A stretch of DNA of 64,000 bases from Streptomyces sp. ISL-1 (GTDB taxonomy: Bacteria > Actinomycetota > Actinomycetes > Streptomycetales > Streptomycetaceae), in contig NZ_JAGGOI010000008.1 in NCBI RefSeq assembly GCF_018614585.1, positions 17,826 to 81,825 of the forward strand, read 5' to 3'. How positions within the stretch are numbered: position 1 is the stretch's first letter; every line of letters starts with the position of its first letter. The notes under the pieces were generated by a model. That model was not told the origin of the DNA and did not search any database. It was given only the letters and a program-made list of their open reading frames with translations. Of the stretch, positions 53,246 to 60,089 are shown piece after piece. The position numbers and the translations under genes are program-made.

Positions 53246-53612
53246 GGCATGAGCCTAACCGGACGCCCCTTCCGCGTACGAACCGGATCGGTCGACTGCC
53301 TGGCCGGTTAGGCGGTCTTGCGGGTTGCGCGGGGGTGTGTTGGCGGGACCTCGTCCGTGGTGGCCGGGGTCCGCGGGCACCGTTGCGTGGTTGCCGGGGT
53401 GCCGTGGGCGCGCTGCCCGGGGTCCGCTCCGGGGTTACGCCGGGACTGCACGAATTACGGCGCGTCTCCGGTGTGCCGCGGGGTGGGGTCCGTCGCGGGG
53501 TACGGTCCGCCGTGCGGCACAAATCACGCTTTACGTCCCGGCTCCACCCCTGCGCGTCCCCCCGCCTCGGCGAACACCGGGGCGCTACCCGCGCCGCGGG
53601 GCCCAACCGCCC
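53246..53612. other. 367-bp gap upstream of mshC
   Basis: No supportable gene. The DNA is very GC-rich with scattered near-repeats of GCCGGGGTCC (around 53360-53440). It probably holds the mshC promoter, which could not be placed. Confidence 0.4.
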
Positions 53613-54431
53613 TCACACCGGCGGCCAGGGAATCGCCGGCCAGTCCCCCGACGGCACCGGATGCCTCCCCGTCCCCAGCAGCACCCCCACCCTCGACCGC
53701 AGGGCCTCCACCTCCGCCCCCGTCAGCAGTTCCGCCAGACGGGTGGACAGCCATTCGCCCTCGCCCAGCGCCGCCGTCAGCCCGGCCAGCGCCGAGGTCG
53801 CCTCCGGCAGCAGTGGGTCCCCCGCCCAGCCCCACAGCAGCGTCCGCAGCTTGTCGTCCACGTTGAACGTGACCCCGTGGTCGATCGCGTACAGATGACC
53901 GTCCTGCGTCGGCAGCAGATGCCCGCCCTTCCGGTCACCGTTGTTGATCACCGCGTCCAGTACCGCCAGCCGCCGCAGCCGAACATCGTCCGCGTGCACC
54001 AGCAGCGCCGTACGCCCCTCGCCAACCTCCGCGAAACCGACCGCCTTCCAGCCGTCGCCCGGCTCCTCGTCCTCGACCAGAGCGAGCAGCGACGCCGACG
54101 GGTCCGCCTCGATCCAGAGCTGGACCATGCCCTCGCCGTACGGGCCGTCCCGCAGCACCGTCGGCGGCACCAGGCCCCACCCGGTCGCCTCGGAGAGCTC
54201 GTACGCCGCCACCTCGCGCTGCGCGAGCGTTCCGTCCGGGAAGTCCCACAGCGGCCGCTCCCCTGCGACCGGCTTGTACACGCACCGGGCCTGCTCGCCC
54301 TCGTGGGAGACGGAGCAGTACAGGACCGCGTTGGACGCCTCGCGGACCCGTCCGCGCACGGTGAGCTCGCCCTTGGCGAGGAGATCCCGCGCCGTCAGGC
54401 TCCGCGGCGGTATCCGTTCTGGCGCGGGCAT
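53613..54431 (-). CDS. PI3/4-kinase-like protein, SCO1664 family
   Basis: A 272-aa protein of an actinobacterial family with a phosphatidylinositol-kinase-like fold. The ATP-site-like N-lobe includes CVYKPVAGERPLWDFPDGTL. The catalytic-loop-like NNGDRKGGHLL and activation-segment-like YAIDHGVTFNVDD give an N-x-D-R-x-x-N-like kinase pattern. Substrate unknown. ATG 54431 lies inside the 3' end of the DUF3090 gene (37-nt overlap in another frame), so the two are cotranscribed. The same gene set lies near mshC in mycobacteria. Confidence 0.85.
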   Translation of the reverse strand: MPAPERIPPRSLTARDLLAKGELTVRGRVREASNAVLYCSVSHEGEQARCVYKPVAGERPLWDFPDGTLAQREVAAYELSEATGWGLVPPTVLRDGPYGEGMVQLWIEADPSASLLALVEDEEPGDGWKAVGFAEVGEGRTALLVHADDVRLRRLAVLDAVINNGDRKGGHLLPTQDGHLYAIDHGVTFNVDDKLRTLLWGWAGDPLLPEATSALAGLTAALGEGEWLSTRLAELLTGAEVEALRSRVGVLLGTGRHPVPSGDWPAIPWPPV

Positions 54432-54985
54432 ACGTGTCCTTCCGGATCGAGCGGCAGGCTGCACAGCGGGCACGGCGGCCGGCCGGCGTTCACCACGTCC
54501 AGCGCGCGCTTGGCGAACGCCCTCGCCTGCGCCCCGGACAGCCGGACGCGCAGCATCGGCGGGCCGTTCTCCTCGTCCTGCAGCAGCCGTTCCTCGGCCT
54601 CCGCGAGGTCCTCCTCGGAGTCCGCGTCCAGCTCCACCAGCGCCTGGGCCTCGACGATCATGCGCTGTTCCTCGCCGTCCCACGCCAGCGCCATCGTGCC
54701 GACCCGGAACTCCTCCTCGACCGGAGCGTCGAGCGGTGCGGAGTCCGCGACGTCGGCGGGCGCCATGGCCGGCACCGGCGCGTTGCCCCCGGTACGGCGT
54801 ACGACCTCGTCCAGCAGCTCGTCGATCCGCTCGGCGAGCGCGGCCACCTGGGTCTTCTCCAGGGCTACGCTGGTGACGCGCCCTGAGGCCGAAGCCTGCA
54901 GGAAGAACGTACGGCGTCCAGGCAGCCCGACCGTGCCGGCCACGAAACGGTCCGGCGGGTCGTAGAGGAACACCTGACGGGACAC
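54395..54985 (-). CDS. DUF3090-family conserved protein
   Basis: A 196-aa conserved actinobacterial protein. It starts VFLYDPPDRFVAGTVGLPGR, has a helical acidic middle, and ends with a zinc-knuckle-like CPLCSLPLDPEGHVC (two CxxC-like pairs). No catalytic site is known to me. Cotranscribed and partly overlapping with the kinase-like gene. GTG start. Confidence 0.85.
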   Translation of the reverse strand: MSRQVFLYDPPDRFVAGTVGLPGRRTFFLQASASGRVTSVALEKTQVAALAERIDELLDEVVRRTGGNAPVPAMAPADVADSAPLDAPVEEEFRVGTMALAWDGEEQRMIVEAQALVELDADSEEDLAEAEERLLQDEENGPPMLRVRLSGAQARAFAKRALDVVNAGRPPCPLCSLPLDPEGHVCPRQNGYRRGA

Positions 54986-55091
54986 GTTCTGTCTCCCTCG
55001 GGATCGTGGGGTCGGTGGGTATCGGCTGCTCTGGACGGCTGTCGAGCGGGCATACGGGTTTTCAGCCCGTCCACCCTACTGCGGGGAGCGA

Positions 55092-55790
55092 TCACGGGGC
55101 GCCCGCGCCGCCCCCCACGACCGCGGTCCCGCCGCCATCGTTCCCGCCGCCGTTCCCGCGCGGCGCGAGCGAGCCGAAGTCCCCGGTGTCACCGAGGCGC
55201 AGAAGAAATGGACGAGTGCGGGTGTAACGGATCGCGGTCACGGAACACGGCTCCACATGAATCCGCTGGAAGAGATCGAGATGCATGCCGAGCGCGTCCG
55301 CCACCAGGGACTTGATGATGTCGCCGTGCGAGCACATCACATAGGCCGCGTCCTCGCCGTGCGCCGCGTCGATGCGCGCGTTCCATTCGCGTACGGCGTC
55401 GACGGCGCGCGCCTGCATGGCCCGCATCGACTCCCCGCCGGGGAACGCCGCCGCCGACGGATGCCGCTGCACGACCTCCATGAGCGGTTCGTCCGCGAGC
55501 TCCGCGAGCTTGCGCCCCGACCAGTCGCCGTAGTGACACTCGCCGATCCGCTCGTCGCTCTGCAGTTCAAGGCCGGGCCGGGCGTCCAGCAGCGGCTGCA
55601 TGGTCTGCAGACAGCGCTCCAGGGGGCTGCTGACGACGGCGGCGACCGGCACGTCGGCGAGCCGCCCGGGCAGCGCGGCCGCCTGCGCGGCGCCGCGCTC
55701 GTCGAGGAAGACGCCAGGGGTCCAGCCGGCGAGCACCCCCGCGGTGTTGGCGGTGGAGCGTCCGTGGCGTACGAGGATCAGCGTGGCCAT
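55092..55790 (-). CDS. Histidine phosphatase-family phosphomutase (MSMEG_4193-like)
   Basis: A 232-aa enzyme of the phosphoglycerate mutase/histidine phosphatase superfamily. The catalytic RHG motif is LILVRHGRSTANTAG (His near residue 9). The second catalytic His lies in VMCSHGDIIKSLVADAL and a conserved acidic segment in IGECHYGDWSGRKL. The C-terminal 30 residues are a Gly-rich tail. The substrate is unknown. It is the first gene of a unit with DUF3090 and the kinase-like protein, a trio that travels together in actinobacteria. Confidence 0.9.
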   Translation of the reverse strand: MATLILVRHGRSTANTAGVLAGWTPGVFLDERGAAQAAALPGRLADVPVAAVVSSPLERCLQTMQPLLDARPGLELQSDERIGECHYGDWSGRKLAELADEPLMEVVQRHPSAAAFPGGESMRAMQARAVDAVREWNARIDAAHGEDAAYVMCSHGDIIKSLVADALGMHLDLFQRIHVEPCSVTAIRYTRTRPFLLRLGDTGDFGSLAPRGNGGGNDGGGTAVVGGGAGAP

Positions 55791-55849
55791 GCCCGCCAGC
55801 CTAAGCGGACCCACCCTCGAGGGTGCGTCCGGGCCGTACGCAAGGAAGA

Positions 55850-56842
55850 ATGCACGCCGTGATCGTGGACTGTGCCATTTACCGGGAGGGGCGCCGCATC
55901 GAAGGCCCGTCCGACTTCTCCGATGCCCTGGCGGAGGCACGGGCCGCCGGCGACGCCTTTCTCTGGATCGGTCTTCATGAGCCGACCGAGAAGGAGTTCG
56001 AACACGTCTCGGCGGAGTTCGGGCTGCATCCGCTGGCTGTGGAGGACGCGCTCAACGCACACCAGCGCCCCAAGCTCGAGGTGTACGACGACTCGTTGTT
56101 CATGGTTATCAAGCCGGTGGTGTACGAGCCGGAGAGCGACTCCGTCACCACCGACGAGCTGATGGTCTTCATCGGCGACTCGTTCGTGGTGACGGTCCGG
56201 CACGGTGAGGGCGCGCCGCTCGCGGCGGTCCGCCGACGGCTCGAAGCCGATCCCGAGGTCCTCAAGCACGGCCCGACAGCGGTTCTCTACGCGATCTGTG
56301 ACGAGGTCGTCGACCATTACATCGATGTGGCCGCTGAACTCCAGGTGGACTTGGAGGAGCTGGAGACTGCCGTCTTCGCACCCTCCGGCGGTGACGCGCG
56401 CAACAGCGCGGTGCGGATCTACACCTTCAAGCGGCAGGTGATGGAGTTCCGCCGCGCCGCCGGGCCGCTGGCGGCTCCGATGGTCCGTCTCGCGAGCGCG
56501 AGCGTGCCGTTCGTCCATGAGCATTCGCAGCCGTTCTTCCGGGACGTCAACGACCATCTGACGCGAGCGAATGAGCAGGTCGAGGGGTTGGACCGGCTGC
56601 TGTCGGACGTTCTGTCCGCTCATCTCGCACAGATGGGCGTGCGGCAGAACGACGACATGCGCAAGATCTCGGCGTGGGCGGCCATGGTCGCGGTCCCCAC
56701 CATGGTCGCGGGGATCTACGGCATGAACTTCGATCACATGCCGGAACTGCATTGGGTGTGGTCGTATCCGACGGTGGTGCTGCTGATGGCCGTGGCGGTG
56801 TACGGCCTGTTCCGGCTGTTCAAGCGCCGCGGCTGGCTGTAG
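55850..56842 (+). CDS. corA: CorA-family magnesium/cobalt channel
   Basis: A 330-aa ion channel. A large cytoplasmic domain (about 1-265) is followed by two C-terminal transmembrane helices. The signature GMN follows the first helix (GIYGMNFDHMPEL) and the second helix is VVLLMAVAVYGLFRLF. ATG 55850 follows AAGGAAG. Divergent from the phosphomutase gene with 59 bp between starts. Confidence 0.95.
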   Translation: MHAVIVDCAIYREGRRIEGPSDFSDALAEARAAGDAFLWIGLHEPTEKEFEHVSAEFGLHPLAVEDALNAHQRPKLEVYDDSLFMVIKPVVYEPESDSVTTDELMVFIGDSFVVTVRHGEGAPLAAVRRRLEADPEVLKHGPTAVLYAICDEVVDHYIDVAAELQVDLEELETAVFAPSGGDARNSAVRIYTFKRQVMEFRRAAGPLAAPMVRLASASVPFVHEHSQPFFRDVNDHLTRANEQVEGLDRLLSDVLSAHLAQMGVRQNDDMRKISAWAAMVAVPTMVAGIYGMNFDHMPELHWVWSYPTVVLLMAVAVYGLFRLFKRRGWL

Positions 56843-56866
56843 GCGCCCGAGCAGCCGCAAACGCCC

Positions 56867-56895
56867 CCGCCGCTCTCAGAAGGCGGGAGCGGCGG
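56867..56895. terminator. Hairpin between corA and the ferritin-like gene
   Basis: CCGCCGCTC (56867-56875) pairs with GAGCGGCGG (56887-56895). It straddles the stop codon of the minus-strand gene. Confidence 0.5.
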
Positions 56896-57658
56896 CGGGC
56901 CCGTCGAGCGCGCCCCGGCGCTCGGGCATCTTGAGGCTGACCATCCGGTGCCAGCCGCCGAACCGTTCGTAGGCGTACATGGCGTGAATGCCCGCGGCCA
57001 GCGTCGCGGACTTGGCCCTGGGCCAGTGCAGCAGCCGTCCCATGTGGCCCATCACCGCGAGGCTCACATCGCGGTAGACCTTGATCTCGGCGAGGGCGCT
57101 CCGGCGCAGGACCCGCTGGATCGTACGGCCGTGCCCGGCGGCGGCCAGCCGCAACAACTCCTCGTGGCAGTACGCCAGGTGGTTGTCCTCGTCGTTGCAG
57201 ATCATGGTGATGGCCCTGCCCAGTTCGGGATGGTCCCCGAAGTGCTTGACCAGCATGTCCATCTGGTCGGCGGCCCGCTGCTCGGTGACCCTGCTGTGCG
57301 AGAGGTAGACGACGACGTCCTCCTCGGTCAGCGGCTCGTCGCGGCGCAGCTTCTCGTGGGTGAGTCCGATGCCCCGCTTTTCGAGCAGCATCGTGTAGTC
57401 GGTCTCGGGCGGGACGGGGACCGGTTGCAGTTGGCGCTTCTTGAGCAGGGCGTCGAAGAGCCGGCCGTGCTTGTCCTCGTCGGCACCGTGCCGGGTGATC
57501 TTGGGCGCGAGGGCACGCATGCTGTCGGGCACCAGGGCGGCGATACGGCCGTTCTCCCAGCCGCCCTGTGCTTCGCCGCTGGCCGCGATGGAGCAGAAGA
57601 GCTGGAAGGCATCGTCGCTGTCGACGATTTCCTGGAAGAGACTTCGGGCCGAGAGCAT
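56876..57658 (-). CDS. Ferritin-like domain protein
   Basis: A 260-aa helical protein with two E/D-x-x-H motifs spaced as in diiron ferritin-like enzymes: HGADEDKHGRLFDALL and ICNDEDNHLAYCHEELL. This suggests a carboxylate-bridged diiron site. Long C-terminal helices follow. It could be an oxidoreductase or an iron-binding protein; the substrate is unknown. ATG 57658 follows GGAGGTGGC; the GTG directly before it is an alternative. No partner reductase is adjacent. Confidence 0.8.
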   Translation of the reverse strand: MLSARSLFQEIVDSDDAFQLFCSIAASGEAQGGWENGRIAALVPDSMRALAPKITRHGADEDKHGRLFDALLKKRQLQPVPVPPETDYTMLLEKRGIGLTHEKLRRDEPLTEEDVVVYLSHSRVTEQRAADQMDMLVKHFGDHPELGRAITMICNDEDNHLAYCHEELLRLAAAGHGRTIQRVLRRSALAEIKVYRDVSLAVMGHMGRLLHWPRAKSATLAAGIHAMYAYERFGGWHRMVSLKMPERRGALDGPAAAPAF

Positions 57659-57825
57659 CACTGCCACCTCCATGAAGACATCCGCAAAAGACATCCGCAA
57701 AGAACGAGTCAAGTCCGGTACAGGAGGCGAGGCAACAGGTAGGTCGCACAACTCCGCCGAACGGAGGACGGCGGAGCGGGCGCCGGCCGTAACCGAGGCC
57801 CGCTTTCCGGCGTTGTGATGCATGA

Positions 57826-57866
57826 CGGCCGTGGCGGGGAAGACCCCCGAGCCCCCACCACGGCCG
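57826..57866 (-). terminator. Possible terminator after the LLM gene
   Basis: CGGCCGTGG (57826-57834) pairs with CCACGGCCG (57858-57866). It lies 60 nt beyond the LLM stop. Confidence 0.4.
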
Positions 57867-57925
57867 CAGACTTTGCCACCTTCCCAACGGCGGCCTCAGC
57901 GCGTGCAGGCCGTCCAGCGGCCGCG

Positions 57926-58975
57926 TTACGCGAGCCCGGCGCGCTCCAGGGCCTCCGTGCCCGCCCGCAGGGCCGTGAGCCGCTCGTCGAGCGTGAAGCC
58001 GGCCGGAGCGAGGGTCAGGGTGGTGACGCCGGCCGCGGCGTACGCCGCCATCCGCTCGGCGATCCGCTCCACCGGGCCCAGCAGCGTCGTCTGGTCGATC
58101 AGCTGGTGCGGGACCGCGGCGGCCGCCCCCTCCTTGTCGCCGGACAGGTACTTGTCCTGGATCTCGGCGGCTTCCTTCTCGTAACCCATGCGCTGCGCAA
58201 GCTGGTTGTAGAAGTTCTGCTTGCGGCTGCCCATGCCACCGACGTACAGCGCGGTGTACGGACGGAACATGTCGGCAAGGCCGCCCACGTCCTCACCGAC
58301 CGCGAGCGGCAGCGTCGGGCAGACGTCGAAGCCCTCCATCGTCTTTCCGGCCTTCTCGCGGCCTGCCCGCAGATGCTTGATCGCGGTGTCCTCGAGGTGG
58401 TCCGCGGACGGGAAGATCAGCAGCGCGCCGTCCGCGATCTCGCCGGTCTGCTCCAGGTTCTTGGGGCCGATCGCGGCGATGTACAGCGGGATGTGCTCGC
58501 GCTGCGGGTGGACGGTGAGCTTGATCGGCTTGCCCGGTCCGCCCGGCAGCGGGAGCGTCCAGTGCTCGCCCTCGTACGACAGGCGTTCGCGGGCCATCGC
58601 CCTGCGGACGATCTCGACGTACTCGCGGGTGCGGGAGAGCGGCTTGTCGAACTTGACGCCGTACCAGCCTTCGGAGACCTGCGGGCCGGAGACGCCGAGG
58701 CCGAGGCGGAAGCGGCCGCCGGAGAGAGAGTCCAGGGTGGCGGCGGTCATCGCGGTCATGGCGGGCTGGCGGGCCGGGATCTGCATGATCGCGGAGCCGA
58801 CGTCGATGCGCTCGGTCTGGGCGGCGACCCAGGTGAGCACGGTGGGGGCGTCGGAGCCGTACGCCTCGGCGGCCCAGCAGACGTCGTAGCCGAGCTTGTC
58901 GGCCTCCTTGGCGACCGCGAGATTGTCGCCGTCCATCCCCGCGCCCCAGTAGCCGAGGTTGATGCCGAGCCGCAT
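57926..58975 (-). CDS. LLM-class F420-dependent oxidoreductase
   Basis: A 349-aa TIM-barrel flavin/F420 oxidoreductase of the luciferase-like monooxygenase superfamily. The N-terminus RLGINLGYWGAGMDGDN and the block TLDSLSGGRFRLGLGVSGPQ, containing the conserved GRF-LGLG, are diagnostic. Streptomyces make F420, so hydride transfer from F420H2 is likely. The substrate is unknown. The start at ATG 58975 is 12 nt from a perfect TetR-type palindrome that probably represses it. Confidence 0.92.
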   Translation of the reverse strand: MRLGINLGYWGAGMDGDNLAVAKEADKLGYDVCWAAEAYGSDAPTVLTWVAAQTERIDVGSAIMQIPARQPAMTAMTAATLDSLSGGRFRLGLGVSGPQVSEGWYGVKFDKPLSRTREYVEIVRRAMARERLSYEGEHWTLPLPGGPGKPIKLTVHPQREHIPLYIAAIGPKNLEQTGEIADGALLIFPSADHLEDTAIKHLRAGREKAGKTMEGFDVCPTLPLAVGEDVGGLADMFRPYTALYVGGMGSRKQNFYNQLAQRMGYEKEAAEIQDKYLSGDKEGAAAAVPHQLIDQTTLLGPVERIAERMAAYAAAGVTTLTLAPAGFTLDERLTALRAGTEALERAGLA

Positions 58976-58987
58976 AACCGCTCCCTC

Positions 58988-59001
58988 TTACTGATCAGTA
59001 A
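58988..59001. promoter_or_regulatory. TetR-type operator TTACTGATCAGTAA
   Basis: A perfect 14-bp palindrome, 12 nt upstream of the LLM oxidoreductase start. The sequence is typical of TetR-family operators. No tetR gene is adjacent; the nearest intact one is at 7207-7854. Confidence 0.65.
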
Positions 59002-59054
59002 CGTCCCTGTTCCGGGGACTCTAGCGCGGGTTCCCGCGATCCGTCAGGGGGAGG

Positions 59055-59063
59055 TTGTCCACA
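59055..59063 (+). promoter_or_regulatory. DnaA-box sequence TTGTCCACA
   Basis: An exact match to the preferred streptomycete DnaA box lies 42 nt upstream of the aldo/keto reductase start. It is a single copy, so an origin is excluded. Confidence 0.4.
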
Positions 59064-59105
59064 GGCTCTCTCAGGGTGCGCCCCTGGCCAGTAATCTCAG
59101 CGCCC

Positions 59106-60089
59106 ATGGAGCAGAGGCAACTCGGCCGTACCGGCCTGCGCGTGTCCCGGATCGGGCTCGGCACCCTCACATGGGGCCGGGACACCGATGAGCACGACGC
59201 TGCCGACCAGCTGAAAGCGTTCTGGGAGGCGGGCGGGACGCTGGTCGACACCGCCGATGTGTACGGCGGCGGGGATGCCGAGTATCTGCTGGGCCGGCTC
59301 GTCGAGCGGCTCGTCCCCCGGCGCGATCTGGTCATCGCGACGAAGGCGGGCAGCGCGCCCGACCCGGACCGGCGCTTCAACGGCTCGCGCGGGCATCTCC
59401 TCGCCGCGCTCGACGCGTCGCTGGACCGGCTCGGGACGGATTACGTCGACCTGTGGCAGGTGCACGCCTTCGATCCGGACACCCCGCTGGAGGAGACGCT
59501 TCAGGCGCTGGACATGGCGGTGAGCAGCGGGCGGGCGCGGTACGCGGGCGTGTCGAACTTCTGCGGCTGGCAGCTGGCGAAAGCCGCGACCTGGCAGCTG
59601 GCCTCGCCCGGAGTGCGGACGCGGCTGGCCAGCACGCAGATGGAGTACTCACTGCTGCAGCGGGGCATCGAGCGGGAGGTGCTGCCCGCCGCCCTGGACC
59701 TGGGGGTGGGTCTGCTGCCGTCGTCGCCGCTCGGCCGCGGGGTGCTGACCGGGAAGTACCGGCACGCGACTCCGGCGGACTCGCGGGGCGCGTCGGAGCA
59801 GCTGGCTCCCTTCGTCGAGCCGTATCTCGACGAGGCGGCGAGCAGCATCGTGGACGCGGTGGCGACCGCGGCGGACGGGCTGGCGGCGACGGCACTTCAG
59901 GTGGCGCTGGCGTGGGTGCGGGACCGGCCGGGAGTGGTGGCCCCGATCGTCGGCGCACGCAACGCACAGCAGCTCACGGCCGCATTGTCAGTGGAGGCGC
60001 TTAGTCTTCCTGACGAGATCTGCCAGGCGCTCGACGATGTGTCGGCGCCAGTGCACCGATATCCCGACCAGGACTGGAGCACGCTGTGA
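59106..60089 (+). CDS. Aldo/keto reductase
   Basis: A 327-aa NADPH-dependent carbonyl reductase with a TIM barrel. The catalytic tetrad is visible: Asp and Tyr in LVDTADVYGGG, Lys in LVIATKAGSA and His in DLWQVHAFD. The substrate is unknown. ATG 59106. Its stop overlaps the next start (GTGA), so the reductase and the RecD2-like protein are translationally coupled although they have no obvious functional link. Confidence 0.94.
   Translation: MEQRQLGRTGLRVSRIGLGTLTWGRDTDEHDAADQLKAFWEAGGTLVDTADVYGGGDAEYLLGRLVERLVPRRDLVIATKAGSAPDPDRRFNGSRGHLLAALDASLDRLGTDYVDLWQVHAFDPDTPLEETLQALDMAVSSGRARYAGVSNFCGWQLAKAATWQLASPGVRTRLASTQMEYSLLQRGIEREVLPAALDLGVGLLPSSPLGRGVLTGKYRHATPADSRGASEQLAPFVEPYLDEAASSIVDAVATAADGLAATALQVALAWVRDRPGVVAPIVGARNAQQLTAALSVEALSLPDEICQALDDVSAPVHRYPDQDWSTL

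Noticed and set aside
53246..53612. tRNA or structured RNA gene in the gap upstream of mshC
   Set aside because: No cloverleaf, CCA end or anticodon arm could be traced.
59055..59077. A fourth PafBC-type promoter (TTGTC, then CAGGGT) before the aldo/keto reductase operon
   Set aside because: The upstream box reads TTGTCCACA, not TTGTCAGTG, and the start codon is 29 nt further on. It is better read as a DnaA box.
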